Origin: Alphaproteobacteria bacterium
GTDB lineage: Bacteria; Pseudomonadota; Alphaproteobacteria; Puniceispirillales; Puniceispirillaceae
Direction of reading: 5' to 3'
DNA: 32,615 bases
Assembly: GCA_016779005.1 (NCBI GenBank)
Contig: JADHOL010000021.1
Location: 1 to 32,615, forward strand
This document shows, in pieces, positions 1 through 8,080 of this stretch. Position 1 is the first letter of the stretch. Every line of letters starts with the position of its first letter. The notes beneath the pieces are model-generated. The model was given only the letters and a program-made list of their open reading frames with translations, searched no databases and had not been told where the DNA came from. The translations under genes were made by a program, and so were the position numbers.

Positions 1-40
1 AATAAATTTCAAAGAATAAATTTCAAAGAATAAATCTAAG
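1..40. repeat. 14-bp tandem repeat, about 2.9 copies
   Basis: Two identical 14-base units (AATAAATTTCAAAG at 1-14 and 15-28) are followed by a diverged third unit at 29-40 (AATAAATCTAAG). The third unit runs directly into the AAGGAG ribosome binding site of the TerB-like gene. The array begins at the window edge, so more copies may lie upstream. It is AT-rich and has no evident function. Confidence 0.8.
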
Positions 41-49
41 GAGAATGCT

Positions 50-496
50 GTGATCGAATTTCTTAAAAACTGGGTATCATCAGATAACCCGCATCCGCAT
101 GAGCAAGATGATAATCTTGTGGAAGCTGTTTCAGCATTGCTCTTAGAAGCGGCAATGATAGATGGCCAAATTGATAGCGCAGAAATTGAGCAGACAAAAC
201 ACGCCATTTGCAGCTTTTTTGATATATCTGAGGCGCAAGCAACCCAGACAATACAAAAACTGAGTGAGGATGCAGGGCATAAACATGAATTTCATAGTTT
301 AACAAAGCAGATTAGAGAATCTTGTGATTATGAAGAGCGGATATATATCTTATCTATGTTGTGGCAAATTGTATTAGCAGATGACGAGATTGACCAGCTG
401 GAATCAAACTTAATGAGAAGACTATCGGGGCTGTTATTTGTATCGGACGTAGATTCTGGAAAAGCAAAACAACAGGCAAGAACACGTCTTGCCTAA
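50..496 (+). CDS. TerB-family (tellurite resistance TerB-like) protein
   Basis: This 148-residue acidic, helical, cytoplasmic protein resembles the TerB/DjlA-N fold. The visible signature is a pair of metal-binding-like acidic turns, MIDGQIDSAE near residues 36-45 and LADDEIDQLE near 109-118, each flanked by amphipathic helices; this internal duplication is typical of TerB domains. The start is GTG at position 50, with AAGGAG at 38-43 giving a 6-base spacing. The TerB name reflects family membership only: no other ter genes are nearby and tellurite resistance is not implied. TerB-like proteins are often stress or membrane-associated accessory factors, and the real role here is unknown. It precedes fdxA by 58 bases on the same strand. 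Confidence 0.72.
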   Translation: MIEFLKNWVSSDNPHPHEQDDNLVEAVSALLLEAAMIDGQIDSAEIEQTKHAICSFFDISEAQATQTIQKLSEDAGHKHEFHSLTKQIRESCDYEERIYILSMLWQIVLADDEIDQLESNLMRRLSGLLFVSDVDSGKAKQQARTRLA

Positions 497-554
497 ATTA
501 CAGAGATGTTTTATGCGATATCATAGTGCGTCTTAGAATGTGAATGAGGGTAAA

Positions 555-893
555 ATGACCTATATTGTGAATGATAAATGCATATCGTGCAAATATACGG
601 ACTGTGTTGAAGTGTGCCCGGTAGATTGCTTTTACGAGGGTGAAAACATGCTTGTGATACATCCAGACGAATGTATTGATTGCGGGGTTTGTGAGCCAGA
701 ATGTCCGCCAGAAGCAATCCTTCCAGATACCGAAAATGGCGCGGCTGATTGGGTGCCGTTTAATTTGGAGAAAAGTTCAATCTGGCCGAATATTACAGAG
801 CGGCGTGATCCCCTGCCTGATGCGGATGAAAATCTAGATAAAGCCAATAAATTCAAAACCCTTTTTATTGATAAACCAGCTTCCCAAAACTAG
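555..893 (+). CDS. fdxA: Seven-iron ferredoxin (FdxA type, [3Fe-4S][4Fe-4S])
   Basis: A soluble electron carrier of 112 residues. Cysteines at 9, 17, 21, 40, 43, 46 and 50 match, with an offset of one, the spacing of Azotobacter ferredoxin I: C9, C17 and C50 would bind the 3Fe-4S cluster, and C21, C40, C43 and C46 the 4Fe-4S cluster. Extra cysteines at 12 and 25 also have counterparts in that family. The acidic C-terminal half (residues about 60-112) is the usual extension of this class. I chose ATG at 555 because family members begin at MTYIVxDxCI and GAGGG lies at 546-550; an upstream in-frame GTG at 540 would add five residues. A ferredoxin of this type next to carD is common in alphaproteobacteria. 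The redox partner is not evident here. Confidence 0.93.
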   Translation: MTYIVNDKCISCKYTDCVEVCPVDCFYEGENMLVIHPDECIDCGVCEPECPPEAILPDTENGAADWVPFNLEKSSIWPNITERRDPLPDADENLDKANKFKTLFIDKPASQN

Positions 894-965
894 CCTTGCG
901 GCACTAGAACAAACAATGATTTGTAAAATGGTTCAGATTATGGTATTGTTTTAAGAGGAAAAAAT

Positions 966-988
966 ATCAAAAATTACCGGTTTTTGAT
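966..988. repeat. Inverted repeat (8-bp stem) between fdxA and carD
   Basis: ATCAAAAA at 966-973 and TTTTTGAT at 981-988 are perfect inverted copies around a 7-base loop (TTACCGG). The stem is A/T only apart from one G-C pair and ends in a short T run, so it could be a weak transcription terminator for fdxA or a protein-binding dyad. No function is proven. Confidence 0.45.
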
Positions 989-1000
989 TAGGGCGATTAC

Positions 1001-1038
1001 GCGCTTAACACCAATAAAGAGATAAAAATAGCGCTTAA
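1001..1038 (+). repeat. Direct repeat GCGCTTAA, 30 bases apart, upstream of carD
   Basis: GCGCTTAA occurs at 1001-1008 and again at 1031-1038, exactly 30 bases apart (close to three helical turns), ending 25 bases before the carD start codon. The spacing suits two protein contacts on one face of the DNA, so this may be an operator. Chance is not excluded. Confidence 0.35.
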
Positions 1039-1063
1039 TTAAAAGTGCATTTGATTTGGAATA

Positions 1064-1567
1064 ATGACAAAAATTAAAGAATTTACGTATCAAGATGGGG
1101 ACTTCGTAGTCTATCCAACACACGGTGTCGGCAAAATTTTGGGAACAGAAAAATCCCAAATAGCGGGGATGGATGTTCAGCTTATGGTTATTAGGTTTGA
1201 GCAGGATCGTATGACACTTCGGGTGCCCTTGGAAAAAGCGCGAACATTGGGATTGCGCACATTATCGTCCAGAAAACATATGGATGATGCCATTACCACG
1301 CTTAAAAGCAAAGCAAAGATTCGCAGGACCATGTGGTCTCGCCGCGCTCAGGAATATGAAGCAAAAATTAAATCAGGAGATCCGGTTTCAATTGCTGAAG
1401 TAGTGCGTGACTTGCGGAAACGTGATCCGCAAATCGAGCAATCTTATTCCGAGCGTCAAATGTATCAAGCCGCGTTAGATAGGCTGGCTCGTGAATTTGC
1501 AGCAATAGAAGAAATTGATCAGGAATCAGCAGCTACAAGATTAGAAGATCTTATGGATGCTGCTTAA
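1064..1567 (+). CDS. carD: CarD/CdnL-family RNA polymerase-binding regulator
   Basis: A 167-residue protein. The N-terminal RNA-polymerase-interacting domain (about residues 8-62) carries the family signature DGDFVVYPTHGVGKI, and a basic helical DNA-contacting C-terminal domain follows (about 65-165, rich in K/R and E). CarD/CdnL proteins bind the RNA polymerase beta subunit and stabilise open complexes, notably at rRNA and housekeeping promoters; they act in the nucleoid. The length matches alphaproteobacterial CdnL. The start is ATG at 1064 with only a weak TTGGA (1056-1060) as ribosome binding site. It lies between fdxA and rpoH on the same strand, with gaps of 170 and 144 bases, so each may have its own promoter. 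Confidence 0.9.
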   Translation: MTKIKEFTYQDGDFVVYPTHGVGKILGTEKSQIAGMDVQLMVIRFEQDRMTLRVPLEKARTLGLRTLSSRKHMDDAITTLKSKAKIRRTMWSRRAQEYEAKIKSGDPVSIAEVVRDLRKRDPQIEQSYSERQMYQAALDRLAREFAAIEEIDQESAATRLEDLMDAA

Positions 1568-1644
1568 ATTTCGATAAGTGCCGAAATCGCTGTCATTTAA
1601 AAAAGCCATCAAGAATCTTAAGATAAAAGTCGAATTTAAATTTT

Positions 1645-1666
1645 TACAGATTATCGATGATCTGTA
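1645..1666. promoter_or_regulatory. 22-bp near-perfect palindrome upstream of rpoH (candidate operator)
   Basis: Inside 1645-1666 the order is ACAGAT, one base, ATCGAT, one base, ATCTGT (1646-1665), with one further T/A pair outside. Ten of the eleven symmetric position pairs are complementary; the exception is a T facing G. It ends 45 bases before the rpoH start at 1712, a typical place for a dimeric repressor or activator site near a promoter. The cognate protein is unknown. Confidence 0.5.
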
Positions 1667-1711
1667 TTGAATATCCGTACGTAATGATAAGTAACAAGTA
1701 TGGAGCTTACG

Positions 1712-2599
1712 ATGTCAGACGTATCAGACCCGGTTAAAACCTCGGAAAACAGGTTTATTAGAAAAGCAATGCAACTCCCTTTGTTGGAGCGTGAGTTTGA
1801 GGTCGAACTTGCACGCAAATGGCGTGATAATAACGATCATAAAGCAATGCATGAATTGGTAATGGCCTATGCTCGCTTGGTCGTAAGCGCCGCCTCCAAA
1901 TATAAACATTATGGTCTGGCAAATGCCGATCTGATCCAAGAAGGCAATATTGGATTGATGCAGGCTGCTGGCCGATTTGATCCTGAAAGAGGGGTTAGGT
2001 TCTCAACCTATGCTGCTTGGTGGATTAGAGCTTCTATCCAAGATCATATTCTTCGCAATTGGTCCATTGTGAGAACAGGTACAACAGCCGCCCATAAATC
2101 GCTATTCTTCAAATTGCGCAGACTACGCGCACAGATTGGCGAGGCTGATGGCGGCGCGCTAACCGATGAGGGACGACAGAAAATAGCAGATACCATTGGC
2201 GTTACAGTCAAAGATGTGATTGTGATGGAACAACGACTTTCAGGTGGCGATCAGTCCTTGAACGCGCTGTTAACGGCAGACGCAGAAACCGAAGCAATCG
2301 ATTTTGTTGTTGATTCAAGACCCACACCAGAACAGGTTACAATTGCAGGGCATGATAAACGCGTAATGTCGAAATGGTTAAATGCGGCCCTTAATGAGTT
2401 ATCAACAAGAGAGCGTTTTATTATACTCAAACGCCGTCTCAAAGAGGAGGGAACGACCCTCGAAGAGTTGGGCAATATGCTTGGTGTTAGTAAAGAGAGA
2501 GTGCGCCAGATTGAACATCGTGCGCTTATTAAATTAAAACAATCTTTGCAATCTAGTACCGAATCCCATAAAGATTTGCTGGAGTCATCATTAGTGTAA
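1712..2599 (+). CDS. rpoH: RNA polymerase sigma-32 factor (heat shock)
   Basis: A 295-residue sigma-70-family factor that directs RNA polymerase to heat-shock promoters. Region 2 is clear: DLIQEGNIGLMQA near residues 73-85, then FSTYAAWWIRASIQ near 97-110 for -10 melting and recognition. The diagnostic RpoH box follows as HKSLFFKLRR at 128-137. The C-terminal region 4.2 helix-turn-helix contains TLEELGNMLGVSKERVRQIE. I place the start at ATG 1712 because GGAG at 1702-1705 lies 6 bases before it; an in-frame ATG at 1700 overlaps that Shine-Dalgarno and would add four residues. Alphaproteobacteria often have two RpoH paralogues, and which one this is cannot be told. A strong dyad at 1645-1666 may regulate it. 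Confidence 0.95.
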   Translation: MSDVSDPVKTSENRFIRKAMQLPLLEREFEVELARKWRDNNDHKAMHELVMAYARLVVSAASKYKHYGLANADLIQEGNIGLMQAAGRFDPERGVRFSTYAAWWIRASIQDHILRNWSIVRTGTTAAHKSLFFKLRRLRAQIGEADGGALTDEGRQKIADTIGVTVKDVIVMEQRLSGGDQSLNALLTADAETEAIDFVVDSRPTPEQVTIAGHDKRVMSKWLNAALNELSTRERFIILKRRLKEEGTTLEELGNMLGVSKERVRQIEHRALIKLKQSLQSSTESHKDLLESSLV

Positions 2600-2629
2600 A
2601 AATACACGTCTAATAGGCAAGGCAAATTT

Positions 2630-3568
2630 ATGCGTCAGGATTACGATTCAGCTATACATCTTTTTCCTGCTATAGAGCCCTTTGATAGTGGTTTCTTTGA
2701 ACGGGATAATCATCAAATATACTATGAGCAAACAGGCAATCCTGCTGGCAAGGTTATATTATTCTTGCATGGCGGGCCTGGCGCTGGATGCTCACCTGCT
2801 CACAGGCGACTATTTGATCCTACAAAATTCAGAGTAATTTTTATAGACCAACGTGGCTCTGGTCGCTCAAAACCTTATGGTTCAACAGTTAATAATACAA
2901 CCCAAGATCTGATATCGGATATTAATTATCTGCGTCAATCACTCGAGATTGAGAAATGGGCCTTGTTCGGGGGCTCTTGGGGCAGCACGCTAGCCCTTGC
3001 CTATGCGATAGATAGCCCGGCTTTTGTCTCTGCCCTCATTCTAAGAGGCGTTTTTTTAGGTACCGATTCAGAAATTAACTGGTATTTATGCGAGATGAAG
3101 CGGTTTTTCCCAGAGGCTCATGAGCGTTTTGTATCCTTCATACCAGAAGAAGAGCATCATGATATATTATTGGCCTATCACAAAAGATTAACCAGTGATA
3201 ATCAGAAAATTCGTAACGAAGCCGCGAAATTCTTTGCATCTTACGAGAATTCTTGCGCCACATTGCATGCTGAAACACGTGATGCTGGGCAGTCAGCTAT
3301 TAGCATGGCGGTTCTGGAGGCGCATTATTTTATGAATAATTGTTTTATGCCTACAGATCATATTCTCAAGAATGTTCGATTTATCCAGCATCTGCCTTGT
3401 TACATTGTTCAAGGCCGACATGATGTAATTTGTCCCCCTATAAGTGCGTATAATTTGCATAAGATGTGGGGGCGTAAGTCTAAGCTAACATTGGTAGATG
3501 ACGCAGGCCATTCTGCTTTTGAGAATGGCACATTACGCAATCTAATGTTGTTCTTGCAAGCAATCTAA
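2630..3568 (+). CDS. pip: Proline iminopeptidase (alpha/beta hydrolase, S33)
   Basis: This 312-residue cytoplasmic serine peptidase removes N-terminal proline from peptides. The oxyanion-hole motif HGGPG is at residues 47-51 and DQRGSGRSKP at 73-82. The nucleophile elbow GGSWGS (114-119) gives S116, with D265 in GRHD and H294 in DAGHSAFE completing the triad. These are the hallmarks of the prolyl aminopeptidase subfamily, and the length is normal. AAGG near 2619-2622 supports ATG 2630. The gene begins 30 bases after rpoH on the same strand, so cotranscription is possible. Other S33 hydrolases share the fold, but the overall motif set makes Pip the best call. Confidence 0.92.
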   Translation: MRQDYDSAIHLFPAIEPFDSGFFERDNHQIYYEQTGNPAGKVILFLHGGPGAGCSPAHRRLFDPTKFRVIFIDQRGSGRSKPYGSTVNNTTQDLISDINYLRQSLEIEKWALFGGSWGSTLALAYAIDSPAFVSALILRGVFLGTDSEINWYLCEMKRFFPEAHERFVSFIPEEEHHDILLAYHKRLTSDNQKIRNEAAKFFASYENSCATLHAETRDAGQSAISMAVLEAHYFMNNCFMPTDHILKNVRFIQHLPCYIVQGRHDVICPPISAYNLHKMWGRKSKLTLVDDAGHSAFENGTLRNLMLFLQAI

Positions 3569-3683
3569 CCTACAAGTTACCATTTCAGATGAACCATATG
3601 TACCAGCATTAATAGAATTTGTAATCTTGAAGGATATAATTTGAGAGTATATCAGCATAACCTTATTGAATGCCTTGCAAATT

Positions 3684-3719
3684 ACAATTCACCTCGGCTA
3701 AATATAGTAAGGTAATTGT
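3684..3719 (+). promoter_or_regulatory. Inverted repeat at the translation start of the XRE regulator gene
   Basis: ACAATTCACC (3684-3693) can pair with GGTAATTGT (3711-3719) in nine base pairs with a single bulged C and a 17-base loop. The downstream arm ends 9 bases before the ATG at 3729, where a ribosome binding site should be, and no conventional AGGAG is present. It could be an operator for autoregulation by the XRE protein or an RNA hairpin limiting translation; both are inference. Confidence 0.35.
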
Positions 3720-3728
3720 GAGATTAAA

Positions 3729-4184
3729 ATGGAAGTAGAAAACGAAGATAAGAATTTCCGAGTTACCAATAATAATGCTATCGATATGCATGTTGGAAAA
3801 CGCGTGCGTCTTAGGCGAACATTGCTTGGTCTATCACAAGAACAGCTTGGGGCTGCTCTTAACATAACATTCCAGCAGGTTCAGAAATATGAGCGAGGCG
3901 CAAATCGTATTAGCGCATCTCGATTATGGGACATATCCCAAATTCTTGACGCCTCAATTGGATATTTCTTTGATGATATGTCTTCGCAGACAAAACTAGC
4001 TTCGCCCAGAAAAATAAGTCGGGATACGCAAAAAGCACCTGAAGATGATTTTGAGCGTGACCCGATGGCAAGGCGTGAAACACTTGAATTAGTGCGCACC
4101 TATTATTCAATATCAGAGCCAAATGTAAGAAAACGACTAGCAGAATTGATAAAATCAGTTGCTGGTACGATTAATGACGAATAA
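3729..4184 (+). CDS. XRE-family helix-turn-helix transcriptional regulator
   Basis: A 151-residue DNA-binding protein. Residues about 20-77 form a Cro/CI-type HTH_3 domain: VGKRVRLRRTLLGLSQEQLGAALNITFQQVQKYERGANRI is spread over the first two-thirds, with the recognition helix around FQQVQKYERG. The C-terminal half has an acidic linker and a helical segment (RRETLELVRTYYSI... to the end). This architecture is widespread in alphaproteobacteria as a single-copy chromosomal regulator, not a phage repressor, and no phage genes are near. Targets are unknown. The start ATG 3729 has only a weak ribosome binding site and lies just downstream of an inverted repeat that might mediate autoregulation. 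The gene is followed 48 bases later by the xseB-ispA-dxs group. Confidence 0.85.
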   Translation: MEVENEDKNFRVTNNNAIDMHVGKRVRLRRTLLGLSQEQLGAALNITFQQVQKYERGANRISASRLWDISQILDASIGYFFDDMSSQTKLASPRKISRDTQKAPEDDFERDPMARRETLELVRTYYSISEPNVRKRLAELIKSVAGTINDE

Positions 4185-4232
4185 GATACCTAAAAATCAT
4201 AACCATTTTTGATATAAAGAGTGAACATTAAA

Positions 4233-4472
4233 ATGAGCGCAGAGGCCTCCTCACTTACATTCGAACAGGCACTTTCTGAACTTGAGCAAATCGTTCAAAA
4301 GTTAGAAGCAGGAGATGCGTCTCTTGATGATGCGATTAACGCCTATAGCAGGGGTATTGAGTTAAAAAACCAGTGCCAGCAGCGCCTTGAATCAGCACGG
4401 TTGCAGGTTGAGAAAATTCAATTCCCAACAGATGGTTCAAACGCTGTTACTGAGCCCTTCGATAACGAATAA
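4233..4472 (+). CDS. xseB: Exodeoxyribonuclease VII small subunit
   Basis: The small subunit of the XseA/XseB nuclease, which degrades single-stranded DNA to oligonucleotides. At 79 residues it has the family's length and its two-helix hairpin, with the conserved pattern FEQALSELEQIVQKLEAGD followed by SLDDAINAYSRGIELKNQCQQRL. The start is ambiguous: ATG 4233 gives MSAEASSLTF, while in-frame GTG 4221 would add four residues; AAAGAG at 4216-4221 favours the ATG. Its stop lies three bases before ispA, indicating translational coupling. The xseB-ispA-dxs order is common in proteobacteria. The large subunit xseA is not in this window. Confidence 0.93.
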   Translation: MSAEASSLTFEQALSELEQIVQKLEAGDASLDDAINAYSRGIELKNQCQQRLESARLQVEKIQFPTDGSNAVTEPFDNE

Positions 4473-4475
4473 TCA

Positions 4476-5387
4476 ATGGCTGAATCATTGGAATGGCTGT
4501 TATCTGATGCAAAAGCTGTAGATGGCTGGATAAAGAAGTGGCTCTATCAAAAATCAGATGAGGCGATTTTGGCGCCCAGACTGCTTGCAGCCATGGAATA
4601 TGCAAGTCTGAATGGCGGCAAAAGAATGAGAGCTGGCCTTGTATGCGCCTCTGCTAGAATGGCACATAAATATTCACACAAAAACACAGCAGACGCCGCA
4701 ATTGGCGTTGCTGTCGCAGTTGAATTCTTGCATGCTTATTCACTGGTTCATGACGATCTTCCCGCAATGGATGATGCAGACTTAAGGCGCGGGATCGCAT
4801 CTACTCACAAAAAATTTGACGAGGCGACAGCCATATTAGCAGGAGATGCATTGCAAACAGCTTCATTTGAGGTTCTGTGCGAGCCTCAATTAGGATTATT
4901 GGCTGAACAAAGAATGGAGCTTATTGGGTGTTTATCGATGGCAGCAGGCGTTTCTGGCATGGCAGGAGGTCAAATGCTTGACCTTGAGGCAGAAACCAAA
5001 TCATTTGATATAACTGAAGTCACCCAAATGCAGGCGCTCAAAACAGGCGCATTAATTACAGCTTCAGCTGTTATGGGCGGCATTGTTGGTGGCGGCGATA
5101 AATCACTCATTAAGGCTTTGTCCAACTATGCGGAAAACCTAGGAATTGCGTTTCAAATAACAGATGATTTACTTGATTATCAGGGAAGTGAAACCCAGCT
5201 TGGGAAGCCAGTTGGGCAGGATAACATTCGAGGTAAGGCGAGCTATGTGGGGCATTATGGTCTGGGTGGCGCTGCTAGGAAAGCACAAGAATTTGCTGAA
5301 AAAGCATGTGATTCTTTGCAAGACTATCAAGAGCATGCTATTCAATTACATTTATTAGCAAAGTTTACGATAAACAGGACACATTAA
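4476..5387 (+). CDS. ispA: Farnesyl diphosphate synthase (polyprenyl synthetase)
   Basis: This 303-residue enzyme condenses isopentenyl diphosphate with dimethylallyl and geranyl diphosphate, giving C15 farnesyl diphosphate for ubiquinone, undecaprenol and other isoprenoids. The first aspartate-rich motif is [15 protein letters not shown] (D93, D94, D99) and the second is [10 protein letters not shown] (D230, D231, D234). The residues before the first motif ([11 protein letters not shown]) match bacterial FPP synthases, which supports a C15 product over longer chains. GGKRMR near 47-52 binds diphosphate. It starts three bases after xseB and is followed 34 bases later by dxs, so the three are probably one operon. 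Confidence 0.94.
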   Translation: MAESLEWLLSDAKAVDGWIKKWLYQKSDEAILAPRLLAAMEYASLNGGKRMRAGLVCASARMAHKYSHKNTADAAIGVAVAVEFLHAYSLVHDDLPAMDDADLRRGIASTHKKFDEATAILAGDALQTASFEVLCEPQLGLLAEQRMELIGCLSMAAGVSGMAGGQMLDLEAETKSFDITEVTQMQALKTGALITASAVMGGIVGGGDKSLIKALSNYAENLGIAFQITDDLLDYQGSETQLGKPVGQDNIRGKASYVGHYGLGGAARKAQEFAEKACDSLQDYQEHAIQLHLLAKFTINRTH

Positions 5388-5421
5388 ACAAAAATTTACG
5401 TTAATCAGGAGACTGTACCTT

Positions 5422-7344
5422 TTGTCTGATTTACAAACACCTTTATTAGATAAAATAAAAACGGTAGATGATTTACGTCAATTGCCTGAGACAATGTTAA
5501 GTCAATTAGCGAGCGAGCTAAGAGATGAGACAATTGCAGCTGTATCGCAAACAGGGGGGCATCTTGGGGCAGGACTAGGTGTGGTCGAGCTTACGGTAGC
5601 GCTGCATTATGTTTTTAATACACCGCATGATAGATTAATTTGGGATGTAGGTCATCAGGCTTACCCTCATAAAATTCTAACAGGCAGGCGTGATAGAATG
5701 AAGACCCTGCGCCAACAGGGCGGATTATCGGGATTTACAAAAAGAAGCGAGTCTGAATTTGACCCGTTTGGTGCTGGACATAGCTCTACGTCCATTTCTG
5801 CTGGTTTCGGGATGGCTGTGGCGCGCGACATTATGAAGCTGCGCAATCATGTTATCGCTGTTATCGGTGATGGCGCAATGTCTGCTGGAATGGCCTATGA
5901 GGCATTGAATAATGCAGGCGCATCACAATCTGATATGATAGTGATTTTAAATGATAATGATATGAGCATCGCACAACCAGTTGGCGCGCTATCAGCCTAC
6001 CTGTCTGAGCTTATTACTTCTCGCCCGTACCATTCTATTCGCGATCTTGTCAAAGAAGTTGCAAACAGATTTCCCAATGAAATTGGACAAGCCGCCAAAA
6101 AAGCTAAAAATCTAGCGCGCGAGATAACAGGTAACCAATCCTTATTTTCAAAACTTGGTTTTTTTCATATTGGGCCGATTGATGGGCATGATTTAACGCA
6201 TTTATTGCCTATCCTAAAAAATTTAAGAGATAGAGATATAACAGGCCCGGTATTGGTGCATGTCGTAACTGAAAAAGGTAAGGGGCATCCGTTCTCAGCG
6301 TCGAATAGTGAGAAATATCACGCAGTACCAAAATTTGACATTATTACAGGTGAGCAGAAGAAACCAGCAGGTAATCTGCCAAGCTATACATCTGTATTTG
6401 CAGATACGCTTACCGGCCTTGCCGAAAAAGATAAAAAAATTGTAGCTATTACCGCTGCGATGCCATCTGGCACGGGGCTTAATAAAATGGCTAATGCCTG
6501 CCCAAATCAGGTGTTTGATGTAGGGATAGCAGAGCAGCACGCAGTAACCTTTGCTGCTGGTATGTCAACTGAGGGAATGAGGCCATTTTGTGCGATATAT
6601 TCAACGTTTCTTCAGCGCGGATATGACCAACTTATTCATGATGTTTGTCTGCAGAACCTGCCTGTAAGGTTTGCAATTGATAGGGCAGGGCTTGTTGGGG
6701 CAGATGGCGCAACACATGCTGGTATTTATGATCTTGCCTATCTCTCGTGCCTTCCGAATATGACTATTATGTGCCCTTCAGATGAAGCTGAACTTGTGCA
6801 TATGACCTATACGGCTGCCATTTATGATGATGGGCCTATAGCTGTTAGATACCCGCGCGGTACTGGAACAGGGGTGGTGATTCCAGAAAAGCCAGAACCC
6901 CTTGCTATTGGCAAAGCGCGCATTGTCACTGAAGGAGAAACCCTTGCTATTGTTAGTATCGGAACCATGCTTGCAACCTGCGAGGCGGTAATCGCACGCC
7001 TTTCTAAGAAGGGTGCAAATTGCACGCTTGTTGATGCCCGATTTGCAAAACCAGTAGATACAGATCTATTAGATAGGTTATGCAAAACGCATTCAGCATT
7101 GCTTATCGTTGAAGAGGGTGCCGCTGGCGGGTTTGCAGCTCAGGTAATGCAGTATCTTGTAAATGCAGGTCATATGGATTCGAATGTTAAGGTGCGTGCG
7201 GCTACTCTGCCAGACAGGGTAATAGATCATGCAGAACGTGATTTTCAGCTAGAAACTGTTGGCCTAGACGCTACCAGCCTGTTACAGCAGGCAGAGAGTC
7301 TGATTTCTGATAATATTAATATGGCAAATAGTGCACATTCGTGA
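5422..7344 (+). CDS. dxs: 1-deoxy-D-xylulose-5-phosphate synthase
   Basis: A 640-residue, thiamine-diphosphate-dependent enzyme that condenses pyruvate with glyceraldehyde 3-phosphate to DXP, the entry step of the non-mevalonate isoprenoid pathway; DXP also feeds thiamine and pyridoxal synthesis. The GGHLGAGLG motif contains H47, the cofactor-binding GDG is at 149-151 with NDND downstream near 177-180, and the transketolase pyrimidine domain carries [17 protein letters not shown] with its catalytic glutamate. A C-terminal transketolase domain completes the usual length. The start is TTG at 5422, chosen because AGGAGA at 5407-5412 lies nine bases upstream and the family N-terminus (TPLLDKI, DLRQLP) fits. 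The gene's 3' end overlaps the frame-corrected start of tlyA. Confidence 0.96.
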   Translation: MSDLQTPLLDKIKTVDDLRQLPETMLSQLASELRDETIAAVSQTGGHLGAGLGVVELTVALHYVFNTPHDRLIWDVGHQAYPHKILTGRRDRMKTLRQQGGLSGFTKRSESEFDPFGAGHSSTSISAGFGMAVARDIMKLRNHVIAVIGDGAMSAGMAYEALNNAGASQSDMIVILNDNDMSIAQPVGALSAYLSELITSRPYHSIRDLVKEVANRFPNEIGQAAKKAKNLAREITGNQSLFSKLGFFHIGPIDGHDLTHLLPILKNLRDRDITGPVLVHVVTEKGKGHPFSASNSEKYHAVPKFDIITGEQKKPAGNLPSYTSVFADTLTGLAEKDKKIVAITAAMPSGTGLNKMANACPNQVFDVGIAEQHAVTFAAGMSTEGMRPFCAIYSTFLQRGYDQLIHDVCLQNLPVRFAIDRAGLVGADGATHAGIYDLAYLSCLPNMTIMCPSDEAELVHMTYTAAIYDDGPIAVRYPRGTGTGVVIPEKPEPLAIGKARIVTEGETLAIVSIGTMLATCEAVIARLSKKGANCTLVDARFAKPVDTDLLDRLCKTHSALLIVEEGAAGGFAAQVMQYLVNAGHMDSNVKVRAATLPDRVIDHAERDFQLETVGLDATSLLQQAESLISDNINMANSAHS

Positions 7345-8073
7345 AAGACAACGTGTTGATATTGTAATGGTTGCTCGCGGTTTAGCGCCTAGCAGGCAAA
7401 AACGCGTGATATTATTTCAAATTCGTCTGTCATGGTAGATGGAAAACCAGTTAAGAAGGCAGGCCAGCTGATTAGAGCTGATGCGCCTATATCATTAGAT
7501 ACAGATATTTTGAATTATGTAAGCAGAGGGGGGCTTAAATTAGCAGCCGCACTAGATCACTTCAAGGAAGTCGAGATAGCAGATAAAATTTGCCTCGATC
7601 TTGGCGCAAGCACAGGAGGGTTTACAGATGTGTTGCTTCAACGCGGGGCCGCCATTATTTATGCAGTAGATGTCGGGCATAGCCAGCTATCCGAAACTAT
7701 CAGAAAAAACCCTAAAGTGCGTAATCTTGAAAAGACAAATGCAAGACAGCTTAACGAAAATATAATCGATACACCGCCTTCGATAATCGTATGTGATGTC
7801 TCTTTTATCTCTTTGCAACTAGCGCTTCCTGCTGCATTAGCACTCGCATCACCACAGGCGGATTTACTCGCGCTCATTAAACCACAATTTGAGGTTGGAA
7901 AATCCTTTATTGGTAAAGGCGGTATTGTACGTGATGAACATGCCAGAAATCTGGCAGAAAATTCTATATGTAACTTTTTACAAGAGCACGGGTGGCATAT
8001 TAGAGGCACCTGTCCATCCCCTATTGAGGGCCCTGATGGAAACCGCGAAACTGTGGTAGCTGCATTTCGGTAA
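7331..8073 (+). CDS. tlyA: TlyA-family rRNA 2'-O-methyltransferase/hemolysin, with an apparent frameshift in the S4 domain
   Basis: TlyA uses S-adenosylmethionine to 2'-O-methylate 16S and 23S rRNA. The intact downstream frame opens at ATG 7432 and has the Rossmann-type motif [17 protein letters not shown], then [20 protein letters not shown] and [10 protein letters not shown]. By itself this 213-residue frame lacks the start of the S4 RNA-binding domain. The missing part is readable in another frame upstream: from GTG 7331 it gives [19 protein letters not shown], then at the A5 run 7398-7402 the reading must slip back one base to continue [17 protein letters not shown]. One extra A would make a normal TlyA of about 248 residues. 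The cause may be a sequencing or assembly error in a homopolymer, slippage, or true inactivation. The start overlaps dxs by 14 bases. Confidence 0.8.
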
Positions 8074-8080
8074 CTATTTT

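Noticed and set aside
50-496. Tellurite resistance determinant
   Set aside because: Only a stand-alone TerB-like domain is present, without terC, terD or other ter genes; the fold name does not establish the phenotype.
1568-1587. Small inverted repeat after carD (ATTTCG, 8-base loop, CGAAAT) as a terminator
   Set aside because: Six base pairs with an eight-base loop and no following T run; too weak to call.
3635-3640. TATAAT as a -10 promoter element upstream of the XRE gene
   Set aside because: There is no acceptable -35 hexamer 16-18 bases upstream, and such sequences are common in A/T-rich DNA.
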